Source of the DNA: Altibacter lentus
GTDB lineage: Bacteria; Bacteroidota; Bacteroidia; Flavobacteriales; Flavobacteriaceae
Assembly: GCF_000746845.1 (NCBI RefSeq)
Contig: NZ_KN050846.1
Location: forward strand, 2,372,963-2,436,962
DNA: 64,000 nt
Direction of reading: 5' to 3'
The notes below the pieces were generated by a model. That model saw nothing but the letters and a program-made list of their open reading frames with translations, had not been told where the DNA came from and made no database searches. Below are positions 50,033 to 58,285 of this stretch, piece by piece. Both the position numbers and the translations under genes were made by a program. Numbering within the stretch: the first letter of the stretch is position 1; every line of letters begins with the position of its first letter.

Positions 50033-50884
50033 TTACCCGTCCGTTTCTTCCATTCGCCTTAACAATGTTGCTTTTAGTCTATCTATAAATTTTGTTTGGT
50101 CAATTTTCCGTTCTCTTATTTCAAGAAAGGTTCTATATACGTTTCCAAGATTAAGGTCGAAAATCTCTTCACAAGCTGATGCCATTTCTTTAATTCCAGC
50201 TGTACCACTTTTAATTGCACCAGATGCTTGTAGGGCATAAATCAATTCAATCAAATCTGTTTTTGAAGCTGTCCAGCCTAATCGTTCACCGTTTGATAAA
50301 GTATTTAGTTTGTTTGGTATGCCATAGGATAAGCCTCTCAAATTATGCAATTCTTCAACATAATGACTTATAAGCAGGTCATAGGCCATAATTTTAGCAA
50401 TTGCATTATCGTGGCTTGTTGAAAATTCCGCATCTGTATAAAAATGAGAGGTATTAGAAACCAAACTTATTTTGTCGTTTCCTCTTAGAAAATAAAATTC
50501 ATCCAAAAGCTCAGAGTCCTCTCTATAGTATTTTATAAAATCGATATTGCGTCTATTGCTTTCTTGTAAACTATTTATCTCTGAATCAATAAATTCCTGT
50601 TGAGATTTTATGGTTCCCGCAGGTCTATTTATTAAGAAGTTATATAGTTTCACATAAAATTTCAATCTACTATAAACATAGGGTTTGTGTTTTTTAAAAA
50701 AGATTATTTCGTTTTTTTGATTGATGAATTCATTTTCCCTGACACATACACGTAATTTCTGCAAGTATTTTCTTGAAATCGAAATTCCTTTTTCTACATT
50801 GTTAAAATCGCTAAGATTAGATTCTTCAATTGTTTGTATTTCTTCTTTATATTTATTTAAAATCTTATTTACTTTTTTTCTCAA
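50033..50884 (-). CDS. rteC: RteC-family regulator of excision
   Basis: A 283-residue protein matching the RteC family. The conserved C-terminal part reads LGWTASKTDLIELIYALQAS, then IKEMASACEEIFDLNLGNVYRTF and IRERKIDQTKFIDRLK, as in CTnDOT RteC. Its N-terminal half is more variable (helical, charged). RteC activates the excision and transfer functions in response to upstream signals. Encoded just before the repeats at 49854-50003 and the xis operon, on the same strand. The rteA/rteB pair is not in the window. Confidence 0.92.
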   Translation of the reverse strand: MRKKVNKILNKYKEEIQTIEESNLSDFNNVEKGISISRKYLQKLRVCVRENEFINQKNEIIFFKKHKPYVYSRLKFYVKLYNFLINRPAGTIKSQQEFIDSEINSLQESNRRNIDFIKYYREDSELLDEFYFLRGNDKISLVSNTSHFYTDAEFSTSHDNAIAKIMAYDLLISHYVEELHNLRGLSYGIPNKLNTLSNGERLGWTASKTDLIELIYALQASGAIKSGTAGIKEMASACEEIFDLNLGNVYRTFLEIRERKIDQTKFIDRLKATLLRRMEETDG

Positions 50885-50920
50885 TTTTTTAATGGTTTTA
50901 ATTAATTATCAAACCCATCT

Positions 50921-50949
50921 CAAAATTATAATTCGGGATTAAAAATCAA
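50921..50949 (-). promoter_or_regulatory. rteC promoter
   Basis: On the minus strand: TTG (50949-50947), 18 bases, then a perfect -7 box TAATTTTG (50928-50921), 36 bases before the rteC start. Confidence 0.65.
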
Positions 50950-50987
50950 TAGATTATACAATCATCTCTCTCAATACTTTTACTGTT

Positions 50988-51809
50988 TCACGCTAGACCA
51001 ACATCCAATGCCATCATTATAATGAAACCGCCTATAAAACCCATTGTAGCAATATCAGTATAGTTATCCCGTTGTGTTTCTGGAATTACCTCTTCAACTA
51101 CCACAAAAATCATTGCACCCGCAGCAAAAGAGAGAGCATAAGGCAAAATGGGCTGAAAGGTTGAAACTGCCCAGGCCCCTATAACAGCAGCAAATGGTTC
51201 TACAATGGCAGAAGCTTGCCCAAACATAAAGCTTTTTCGTCGGCTTAATCCCTGTCTTCTTAATGGCATAGCAACAGCAAAGCCTTCAGGAAAATTTTGC
51301 AGGCCTATACCTAATGCTAAAGCTACTGCACCCCCAATACTTGCACCTTCAAACCCAGCAGAGACCCCGCCAAACAGTACACCAATTGCTAGGCCCTCAG
51401 GTATATTATGCATCGTTATTGCTAATGTTAAAAGCGTAGTTCTGCGCCAAGATGTTTGTAAACCTTCTTTTTCACTTTCTTTAAAATTGATGTGCAAATG
51501 AGGAAGAATTTTATCTAATCCAAAAATAAAAAGTGAACCTAAAAAGAATCCAATTGCTGAAGGCCATACCTTAACAAACCCTTCTCCGGGACTCATTTCA
51601 ATTCCTGGTGCCAACAAGCTCCAAAAACTTGCGGCTACCATTACACCTCCAGTAAATCCTAACATTCCATCCAAAATTGCACGATTCATACCTTTAAATA
51701 AAAAAACCAGCGAAGCACCAGCCGCGGTTAATCCCCACGTGAATAAGGTTGCATAGAGTGCTGCTACAATGGGGTTGATAGATTCAAAATAATCTATTAT
51801 ATATTCCAT
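50988..51809 (-). CDS. ZIP-family metal transporter
   Basis: A 273-residue protein with eight predicted helices and the ZIP metal sites in helices IV and V: MHNIPEGLA (His134, Asn135, Glu138) and QNFPEGFA (Gln171 to Glu175). The second site has Gln where many ZIPs have His. A charged loop (PHLHINFKESEKEG) precedes helix IV. ZIP proteins import Zn, Mn or Fe into the cytoplasm. Co-transcribed with a DtxR/MntR-family regulator whose stop is adjacent to its start, so metal-controlled import is likely. Confidence 0.92.
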   Translation of the reverse strand: MEYIIDYFESINPIVAALYATLFTWGLTAAGASLVFLFKGMNRAILDGMLGFTGGVMVAASFWSLLAPGIEMSPGEGFVKVWPSAIGFFLGSLFIFGLDKILPHLHINFKESEKEGLQTSWRRTTLLTLAITMHNIPEGLAIGVLFGGVSAGFEGASIGGAVALALGIGLQNFPEGFAVAMPLRRQGLSRRKSFMFGQASAIVEPFAAVIGAWAVSTFQPILPYALSFAAGAMIFVVVEEVIPETQRDNYTDIATMGFIGGFIIMMALDVGLA

Positions 51810-52466
51810 TTAATGTTTGATATTAATGTATAGGTTATACGCAATTTGATGTGATATATGAAAACTTTTGCCCGAAATGGAAATGTCCATTGATTTGTCG
51901 AATTCTTCTTTGCTCAATACTTTAATTGTACTACCCAAGGCAATTTTATATTTGTCCAAAAACCTGAAAAAAGCTGTTGAAGAATCTCCTAAACCAACAC
52001 AAACCCCAACATTACCAATAGGTAATTCGCTTAAACGTATTTTTTCTTGTTTTTCATACGAACCATCCTTTTTGGGTATGGTGTCGCCGTGGGGGTCAAC
52101 TTTTGGAAAACCTAGAAATTCATCAAGCTTATCAATTAATTTTTCGCTATTTATATGTTCTAATTGTTCTGCAATTTCGTGAACCTCGTCCCAATTAAAT
52201 TTGAGCTTTTCAACCATAAATGTTTCCCACAATCTATGTTTTCTCACAATCTGAAGTGCTCTTTTTTTCCCTTTCGTTGTTAAAAAAGTTCCTTTATATT
52301 TTTTGTGATTGACCAAACCTTTCTTTGATAACTTCTTAATCATATCAGTTACAGAGGACGGCCTTGTGTTCATCCGCTTTGCAATTTCATTTGTCGATGC
52401 GATTTTAATTCCCTCTTCGCTTAAATGAAAAATAGCTTTTATATGGTTCTCTTCCGAGTTGGTCAT
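51810..52466 (-). CDS. DtxR/MntR-family metal-dependent regulator
   Basis: A 218-residue protein with an N-terminal winged helix (IASTNEIAKRMNTRPSSVTDMIKKL), a dimerisation and metal-binding domain (IVRKHRLWETFMVEKLKFNWDEVHEIAEQLEHI with His/Glu ligands), then PKVDPHGDTIP and an SH3-like FeoA domain (residues 145-218). This is the full three-domain layout. It probably represses the downstream ZIP importer when Mn or Fe is plentiful. The stop is immediately next to the ZIP start. Confidence 0.92.
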   Translation of the reverse strand: MTNSEENHIKAIFHLSEEGIKIASTNEIAKRMNTRPSSVTDMIKKLSKKGLVNHKKYKGTFLTTKGKKRALQIVRKHRLWETFMVEKLKFNWDEVHEIAEQLEHINSEKLIDKLDEFLGFPKVDPHGDTIPKKDGSYEKQEKIRLSELPIGNVGVCVGLGDSSTAFFRFLDKYKIALGSTIKVLSKEEFDKSMDISISGKSFHISHQIAYNLYINIKH

Positions 52467-52569
52467 TTTAATAGTTATTTTAAGCCATTTATTTTAAATC
52501 AATTAACAATTAAACTATGTATAATGCGAAACTTAACCCATTGATATTTAGATATAGATTATGTTTTAT

Positions 52570-52728
52570 TTAATGATGATGGTTGATAAGAACAAGAAAG
52601 TAAAAAAGAATGGCAGCGGCAAATACAGCGATTAAAGCAAAAATTCCTATAATTTTCTCTTTTTTACTAATATTGCTTTTAGATTTCTTTTCTTTCTTCT
52701 TTCTTCTTTCTCTTCTATTAATGGACAT
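52570..52728 (-). CDS. Small basic single-pass membrane peptide with His tail
   Basis: A 52-residue product. The first 25 residues are almost all basic (MSINRRERRKKKEKKSKS), followed by one transmembrane helix (IIGIFALIAVFAAAILFYF) and a NHHH end. Ends before the DtxR promoter region. The triple His might bind metal. No family recognised. Confidence 0.6.
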   Translation of the reverse strand: MSINRRERRKKKEKKSKSNISKKEKIIGIFALIAVFAAAILFYFLVLINHHH

Positions 52729-52752
52729 AAGTATTTTAATTTTTTTTGTTAT

Positions 52753-52929
52753 TTATCCTCCTAAATCATAAAACCACTCTTCAGCTCGCACGATTGCTTC
52801 CGTTATAGCCTTTTCTTTAGAAAAATGATCCTGTTCAATTAATTTATTCGCAATTTCTATAGCTTTTTCTCTTACAGTTGGATTGAGTTTATCCAAATCT
52901 GTTTTAAAGTCTTCAAACATCCAGTCCAT
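52753..52929 (-). CDS. Small helical protein with SKEKAI motif (first of two)
   Basis: A 58-residue protein: NPTVREKAIEIANKLI, then FSKEKAITEAIVRAEEW. This resembles small proteins common in Bacteroidetes metal islands with the pattern K-A-I-x-I-A-N ... S-K-x-x-A-I ... A-E-E-W. It starts ten bases before the APC permease stop region (minus strand). A related gene is at 54263-54442. Confidence 0.7.
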   Translation of the reverse strand: MDWMFEDFKTDLDKLNPTVREKAIEIANKLIEQDHFSKEKAITEAIVRAEEWFYDLGG

Positions 52930-52938
52930 AACAATAAA

Positions 52939-54255
52939 TTAATGTTTAAACAATTCCTTTTCCTCTTCCGCATCTATTTCCTTTTTTGGTCTTTTATCTA
53001 AAAAATAATCTAGTAAAATACCCACTACAATTGCAACTGCAAATGCAGCATATACTTGCCAATCAAATTGTATGACCAAAGAGAGGCTAATGAGTATAGC
53101 AACAATAGGAAGTACGGGTACTTTTCCAATAGATAAGGGAACTTTAAAGGGCCTTTCTTTATTAGGTGCTTTAAAACGCAATACGATGAGGGCAATATTC
53201 ACGGCGACAAAAACGAGCAACGCGCCTAATGACGACATTCCTGCTACGATTTTAATATCGCCCAACAACATAAATCCTGCAACTGCAATCATTACTACAA
53301 TGGTAGTAACCCAAGGTACTTGCTGTGCATTGGTTTTGGTCATTACTTTTGGAAGTTCACCTACCTTTGCCATTCCAAACAGCAACCTACTTATGGAAAT
53401 AATACCACTAAAAGCAGCATTTGCAGTAGCAAAAAGTGCTGCGACCGCTAAGGCAACTGGCAACCAACCGTTGAGATTGGATGCCGCAAGCGAAAGTGGC
53501 GAATCTACTTTTGCCAGTTCTGACGGGTCGGCAATGTTTAGAACCGTAAAAGCTATGAGCAGATAGATAATGGTTGTAAACACCATAGTCAAGAGAAAGG
53601 CACGAGGAATGGTCTTGCCAGGGTTTTTCACTTCCGAACCCAATGCTGCCATATGTTCAAAACCTGTATAGACAAAAAACAAGGTTGCTGTTGCCGCCAA
53701 AGTTCCGGAAAAGGATTCCACCTTGAAAAACTTTGCCTTAGGCGGACCTGTTTCGGCAAGCCCAACCGCAATGAGAATGAACAATCCCAAAAGCTGTATG
53801 CTTACCATAATGATATTGGCGGTGGATGATTTCTTGATTCCTGTAATGCTTATTAACGAGAGAACTAGCAGTACGCCATAACTTATCAACAAGGAAGGCA
53901 CGCTAAAAAAGGTATTAAAATATCCGGAAAAGGCCAACAATACGGCAGCTATCGTTGCCGAACTGTGAAACGCAATCGTCCAGCCTGTGAGAAAGGACGG
54001 TATGTCAATTTTTGGAAACGCTTTACGAACAAAAATAAATTCCGCACCTGCATTGGGATAGGTAGAGGATAACTCAGAATAGGACATTGCTGAAACACTG
54101 GCAGCAATGGCCGCAAAGATAAAACTCAACCAAAGGTCGGTACCTGCTTGTCCTGCGGCTGCACCAATGACGGTGTATATTCCTGCGCCTACAATAGTGC
54201 CAACGCCGTAAAAGGTAAGACGAAACGTACCCAATGATTTTTTTAATTCTGCCAT
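52939..54255 (-). CDS. APC-superfamily amino-acid permease
   Basis: A 438-residue protein with about 12 transmembrane helices and the APC start: LTFYGVGTIVGAGIYTVIGAAAGQAG (helix I with the unwound GVG..VGAGIY motif), and later FFVYTGFEHMAALGSEVKNP. It likely imports or exchanges amino acids or polyamines with protons. Its charged tail (KKEIDAEEEKELFKH) is cytoplasmic. Flanked by two small related proteins; why an amino-acid carrier is in this metal cluster is unclear. Confidence 0.92.
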   Translation of the reverse strand: MAELKKSLGTFRLTFYGVGTIVGAGIYTVIGAAAGQAGTDLWLSFIFAAIAASVSAMSYSELSSTYPNAGAEFIFVRKAFPKIDIPSFLTGWTIAFHSSATIAAVLLAFSGYFNTFFSVPSLLISYGVLLVLSLISITGIKKSSTANIIMVSIQLLGLFILIAVGLAETGPPKAKFFKVESFSGTLAATATLFFVYTGFEHMAALGSEVKNPGKTIPRAFLLTMVFTTIIYLLIAFTVLNIADPSELAKVDSPLSLAASNLNGWLPVALAVAALFATANAAFSGIISISRLLFGMAKVGELPKVMTKTNAQQVPWVTTIVVMIAVAGFMLLGDIKIVAGMSSLGALLVFVAVNIALIVLRFKAPNKERPFKVPLSIGKVPVLPIVAILISLSLVIQFDWQVYAAFAVAIVVGILLDYFLDKRPKKEIDAEEEKELFKH

Positions 54256-54262
54256 AATTATA

Positions 54263-54442
54263 TTATTTCTTTAAGTTTCTCATTTCCATCTCTGCTTTTA
54301 CAATGCCGCGTTCAAGGGCTTCCTCCTTGGAACATTGGTTTGTTATATAGTATTCTTCAGCATACTTTACGGCCAATTTGCGGATGTTTTCATCCAGCAT
54401 ATTGAGCCTCATCGAGCAATCTTTAAAAAGTTCCTTTTTCAT
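54263..54442 (-). CDS. Small helical protein with SKEEAL motif (second of two)
   Basis: A 59-residue protein: NIRKLAVKYAEEYY, then QCSKEEALERGIVKAEMEM. The pattern matches 52753-52929 (REKAIEIANKLI ... FSKEKAITEAIVRAEE), so the two are probably diverged paralogues on either side of the permease. The stop lies seven bases before the permease start. Confidence 0.7.
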   Translation of the reverse strand: MKKELFKDCSMRLNMLDENIRKLAVKYAEEYYITNQCSKEEALERGIVKAEMEMRNLKK

Positions 54443-54529
54443 CTATCAAAAAAGTTTCAACACGTAAAAAACCATTACCAGCAAACTGGTGCGATACACG
54501 TAGAGTTCTTCTTTTCATTTTGGTCTTTC

Positions 54530-55162
54530 TTACTCGGCGTTATAGTTTATATCTTTAGCTTTATTGTGTGCTTCCCAACCTTCTTTTGCCGCATAGGGCA
54601 CAATTAATAACGCTGCAACAGGGTCTGCCCACCACCAGCCCAGCCAATTGACCAATAGCAATCCAGCAAGTACCACTACTGTTTGATATAGGCAAATAAA
54701 AGTGTCTTTGGCATCGGCCAGCAATGCTGGACTGTCAAGTTTATTCCCATATTTCCTTTTGTAATAGATTAAAATAGGATTAACTACCAATGAAACAAGC
54801 AAAATAATTAAACCCAAAGTACTCCAATTTGATGTTTCTTGATTGATGAGCTTTGTGATTGAATCGTAGGAAATGAAAAGGCATACCAAAGTAAAGGATG
54901 CCGCAATAACATATAATGTGATTTTCTTTCGCCGCTTTACCTTTTCCTCATCCATACCTTTGAGTTCACCGTGAAGGCGCCAGCCTAATGTTGCTGCGCT
55001 AATTACTTCTATGGTGCTGTCCAATGCCCAGCCAATAAGTGCAGAACTGTTTGCTGTGATTCCCGCAATTAGCGAAATGAACACTTCAGTAACGTCATAA
55101 ATGACGTTCCATATTTGAAGTGTCCTTGCTTCTTTAAGATTCTTTTTTCTCGATTTTTCCAT
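54530..55162 (-). CDS. CDF-like cation efflux protein
   Basis: A 210-residue membrane protein of the cation diffusion facilitator type without a large C-terminal domain. Five to six helices; metal-site-like pairs are in helix II (VIYDVTEVFIS, and ALIGWALDSTIEV) and helix V (LLADAKDTFICLYQT). The ending WWADPVAALLIVPYAAKEG is typical. It lacks the C-terminal HMA-like domain of full CDFs and may rely on partners. Likely exports Zn, Cd or Co. Confidence 0.83.
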   Translation of the reverse strand: MEKSRKKNLKEARTLQIWNVIYDVTEVFISLIAGITANSSALIGWALDSTIEVISAATLGWRLHGELKGMDEEKVKRRKKITLYVIAASFTLVCLFISYDSITKLINQETSNWSTLGLIILLVSLVVNPILIYYKRKYGNKLDSPALLADAKDTFICLYQTVVVLAGLLLVNWLGWWWADPVAALLIVPYAAKEGWEAHNKAKDINYNAE

Positions 55163-55248
55163 TAATAATTTTAGTGTTTAGCTTGGGTTTTTAATTCCGA
55201 CCTGTTGAATGTTCATCAGTTTATGTATTGCAAATGTTTTCATTTAAA

Positions 55249-56049
55249 TTATTTGGACAATTTTAAAATTCTAATGGCACCACGCATCACAAAGGCAAAT
55301 ACAATACCGCCTATGACCAAATCGGGCCATTTACTGTCTAAAAAATAAACCAGCACCCCTGCCAGTATTACCCCGCCGTTCACAATAATGTCGTTTGAGG
55401 TAAAGATGGCACTTGCCTGCATATGCGCCTCCTTACTCTTGGCTTTGTTTATGAGCCATAGGGAAACGAGGTTGCCGATAAGGGCAAAAATGGAAACGAT
55501 AATCATCCATTGGAACAAAGGGGTTTCGCTACTGCTCAAAAACCTTCTCAGGACTTCCGAAAATCCCAGCAGGGCCAACGCCATCTGAAAATAGCCACTG
55601 AACTTCGCCACTTTCTTTTTTCGTGCAATGGCACCACCTACGGCAAAAAGGCTCAATGCGTACACAATGGAATCGGCTAGCATATCTAGTGAATCCGCAA
55701 TAAGGCCCATCGAGGAAGAAATCCAACCCGTGGTCATTTCGATAACGAAAAACCCAAAATTGATGTACAAGACCCACCAGAGTATCTTCTTTTGTTTGGT
55801 CTCGTCTTCGGCAATAGGTGTTTCCGCCTTTTCTGTTCCCAAAAGTTTTTCCCCCAGCTTTAATGCACCCAATTCCACGTTTATTTCTTGGGCATTCCCC
55901 TGATGATACACATCTAATTTCCTATTCGGAATGTCAAAGTCCAGATATTTGATTTGAGGGTTTGACTCCAGTTTCATCCGTATCATCTGTTCTTCGGAAG
56001 GGCAATCCATTTGACTTACCTTAAAAGTGCTTTTGTTTATAGTGGACAT
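55249..56049 (-). CDS. CDF-family cation transporter with N-terminal HMA-like domain
   Basis: A 266-residue protein. The first 75 residues form an HMA-like domain (TFKVSQMDCPSEEQMIRMKL with a single Cys), which is unusual at the N-terminus of a CDF. Then six helices: NFGFFVIEMTTGWISSSMGLIADSLDMLADSI has the paired Asp residues of helix II, and SNDIIVNGGVILAGVLVYFLDSKWPDLVIG those of helix V. Efflux of Zn or Co is likely. It lies before the Lpd gene in the same strand cluster. Confidence 0.87.
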   Translation of the reverse strand: MSTINKSTFKVSQMDCPSEEQMIRMKLESNPQIKYLDFDIPNRKLDVYHQGNAQEINVELGALKLGEKLLGTEKAETPIAEDETKQKKILWWVLYINFGFFVIEMTTGWISSSMGLIADSLDMLADSIVYALSLFAVGGAIARKKKVAKFSGYFQMALALLGFSEVLRRFLSSSETPLFQWMIIVSIFALIGNLVSLWLINKAKSKEAHMQASAIFTSNDIIVNGGVILAGVLVYFLDSKWPDLVIGGIVFAFVMRGAIRILKLSK

Positions 56050-56092
56050 TTAAATAATCTGTATTAAATTCTACGTTTGGTCTTTTAAATCT

Positions 56093-56302
56093 TTACTTAT
56101 TATGGGATTCCATATATCTTTCCAAAATTGATTTTAAGCTCTCCAAATAATCAGCGAACGATTTATAAGTCAGTTTTGCTTCATCATCTACGGGAATCGT
56201 TATGGGGTTCTCGTCCAAATACCGATAGAGTTCGGGATATTCGTGTTCAATCCTTACTGTCAATTCGTTGATTTCCTGGGTTAGCTTTTGAATTTTCCTC
56301 AT
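56093..56302 (-). CDS. Small acidic hypothetical protein of the metal cluster
   Basis: A 69-residue protein beginning with a helical segment (RKIQKLTQEINELTVRIEHEYPELYRYL) followed by ENPITIPVDD and another helix. No signal or membrane segment. It lies 18 bases after the lipoamide dehydrogenase stop in the same operon. I do not recognise the family by name, but such a protein is often beside Bacteroidetes metal-efflux genes. Confidence 0.75.
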   Translation of the reverse strand: MRKIQKLTQEINELTVRIEHEYPELYRYLDENPITIPVDDEAKLTYKSFADYLESLKSILERYMESHNK

Positions 56303-56320
56303 CTTCGTTTTTTTATAATT

Positions 56321-57724
56321 TTATATATGCAACGCCCTGTCTTCGGTAGCGGCCAGGCAGGCTTCCTTAAAGGTTTCTGAAAATGTGGGGTGTCCGTGGG
56401 ACATTCTGGCAATATCTTCTGCCGCTGCCCTGAATTCCATCGCTACGACAGCTTCCGTATAACTATCGGCTATGCGAGGACCTATCATATGCACGCCCAA
56501 AATCTCATCGGTTTCCTTGTCTGCAATCACTTTTATAAAGCCATCGGTGTCCATACTTATCTTGGCCCGTGCATTGGCCTTAAAGGGAAACGTGCCCGTT
56601 TTTATAGCCCTTCCTGCTTCTTTAAGTTCCTCTTCGGTAAGTCCCACGCCGGCTACTTCGGGCTGTGTATAGACAATGTTTGGTATGAGGGAATAATTGA
56701 TGTGCGGCTTTTGTCCCGCAATGCGTTCGGCCACAAAAACACCTTCTTCACTGGCCTTATGGGCGAGCATCGCACCTCGGACTACATCTCCAATGGCATA
56801 GACCCCTTTTACATTGGTTTCTAGGTTATCATCAACTTTTAATTGTCCTTTTTCGTTGGTTTCCACTCCCACGTTTTCAAGGCCAAGACCTGATGTAAAA
56901 GGTTTTCTCCCAATGGCCATCAGGCAATAGTCTCCTTCCAACTGCATTTCCTTGTCGTCTTTCCTGTTCTGTGCCGTAAGGCTTACTTTATCATCTGCTG
57001 CCACAGTTTTTGTGACCTTGTGTTCCAGATAGAACTCGACATCCTGTTTTCTTAGGGACCTGTACAATTGATGCCCTACAGATTTGTCCATTGTATAAAT
57101 AAGCCCATCAAAATACTCTACGATGGAAACCTTTGAACCTAACCTGGCGAAAACCGAACCTATTTCGACCCCAATAACACCACCTCCAACGACCATCAAG
57201 TGTTTGGGGATTTCTTTAAGAACAAGAGCTTCCGTAGAGGAAATAATCCTTTTTTTATCTATTTCTATGTTTGGCAAGGATGCAGGTTTTGACCCTGTAG
57301 CGATGACCATTTTATCGGTTTCTATGGTTTGTGTTTTGTCTTCGCCCTTAATTTCAATGGTGTTTTTGTCCTTGATGCTTCCGTGGCCTTCATAAACGGT
57401 GACCTTGTTCTTTTTCATCAGGTAGGCTACCCCGTTGATGATTTCCCCCACGACGTTTTGAACCCTTTGGTTCATTTTTATAATATCCACATTCGCCTCC
57501 TTGACATTAATGCCAAAATCCTCGAATTGGTGTTTGAGCTTGTGGTAATGTTCCGATGCTTCCAGCCAGGCTTTTGAAGGGATACAGCCCACGTTAAGGC
57601 AAGTGCCGCCAAGGGTACTGTACTTTTCGATTATGGCCACTTTAAAGCCCAGTTGTGCAGCACGTATGGCACACACGTAGCCACCCGGACCGGAACCAAT
57701 AATTGTTATATCATATTTTTCCAT
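56321..57724 (-). CDS. lpdA: Dihydrolipoamide dehydrogenase
   Basis: A 467-residue flavoprotein with the complete set of family motifs: FAD site GSGPGGY (residues 10-16), redox disulfide GGTCLNVGCIPSK (Cys42, Cys47), NAD site VVGGGVIGVE near residue 180, and the C-terminal dyad HGHPTFSET (His445, Glu450). It reoxidises lipoamide of 2-oxo-acid dehydrogenases. Chromosomes have their own copy; this one lies in the metal cluster between Fur and the small acidic protein, perhaps as a stress-resistant duplicate or for metal reduction. Confidence 0.93.
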   Translation of the reverse strand: MEKYDITIIGSGPGGYVCAIRAAQLGFKVAIIEKYSTLGGTCLNVGCIPSKAWLEASEHYHKLKHQFEDFGINVKEANVDIIKMNQRVQNVVGEIINGVAYLMKKNKVTVYEGHGSIKDKNTIEIKGEDKTQTIETDKMVIATGSKPASLPNIEIDKKRIISSTEALVLKEIPKHLMVVGGGVIGVEIGSVFARLGSKVSIVEYFDGLIYTMDKSVGHQLYRSLRKQDVEFYLEHKVTKTVAADDKVSLTAQNRKDDKEMQLEGDYCLMAIGRKPFTSGLGLENVGVETNEKGQLKVDDNLETNVKGVYAIGDVVRGAMLAHKASEEGVFVAERIAGQKPHINYSLIPNIVYTQPEVAGVGLTEEELKEAGRAIKTGTFPFKANARAKISMDTDGFIKVIADKETDEILGVHMIGPRIADSYTEAVVAMEFRAAAEDIARMSHGHPTFSETFKEACLAATEDRALHI

Positions 57725-57747
57725 TATTGTATTTTTTTGGTTAAATA

Positions 57748-57810
57748 AGGTGGAAGAACCTTGAACTTGACTCTTGGGCGCAAGGGTTCAAAGTTCTGGG
57801 ACTCCCACCT
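57748..57810 (-). terminator. Long imperfect hairpin between fur and lpd
   Basis: AGGTGG at 57748-57753 pairs with CCACCT at 57805-57810, and inner blocks (AGAACCTTGAAC with GTTCAAAGTTCT) pair imperfectly. On the minus strand it is followed by TTATTT. It may end the fur transcript or act as an attenuator before lpd. Confidence 0.5.
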
Positions 57811-57811
57811 G

Positions 57812-58246
57812 TTATTTTTCCTTACATTTTACACATATCCCTTTTAATACCAGGTTGACATCGTTTATTTTATAATCATCTGGCAAACTTTCTTCCGGTA
57901 TTTTATTTGGCAAACAGATTGTTTTCTTACATTCGGTACAATGAAAGTGCAGATGTAAATCTGAACCATACTTACCTTTAACGTTTTCATTAGAAATCGC
58001 AAATTTTGCCACTCCGGTTCCATCATTTATCTGATGAATAAGTCCTTTATCCTCGAAAATCTTAAGGTTGCGATAAAAGGTCGTTCTGTTTGCGGTCTTA
58101 TTGGTTTCGCTCTTTTCAGCAAAGACCTTTTTCAAATCGGAAAAGGACACGGCACTTTGCTTCCTTCTCAGATACCTGTATATCTTGGACCTCATTTGAG
58201 TAGGGCGAATACCGTGATTTGACAATATTTTTTCCGTTTTGTTCAT
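57812..58246 (-). CDS. Fur-family metal-responsive repressor
   Basis: A 144-residue protein with the Fur layout: winged helix (FSDLKKVFAEKSE ... NRTTFYRNLKIFEDKGLI) and C-terminal dimer domain with HLHFHCTECKKTICL (Cys pair, metal-binding His cluster) and GICVKCKEK (second Cys pair for structural zinc). It lies 39 bases after the P1B-4 ATPase stop. Which metal it senses (Zn/Fe/peroxide) cannot be seen. It may control the ATPase gene just upstream. Confidence 0.92.
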   Translation of the reverse strand: MNKTEKILSNHGIRPTQMRSKIYRYLRRKQSAVSFSDLKKVFAEKSETNKTANRTTFYRNLKIFEDKGLIHQINDGTGVAKFAISNENVKGKYGSDLHLHFHCTECKKTICLPNKIPEESLPDDYKINDVNLVLKGICVKCKEK

Positions 58247-58285
58247 TTTTTAATCTTGATTCAAAAGCAATCTCCTTTATTGAAT

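Noticed and set aside
49403-50884. Integrase of the conjugative element
   Set aside because: No tyrosine or serine recombinase is visible in the window; xis and rteC are present, so the integrase is probably outside it.
53072-53566. Antisense frame (164 codons) in the APC permease
   Set aside because: Shadow of a real gene, low-complexity Ala/Ser-rich product.
54423-54518. 31-codon frame near the second small SKEEAL protein
   Set aside because: Overlaps it and has no family or context support.
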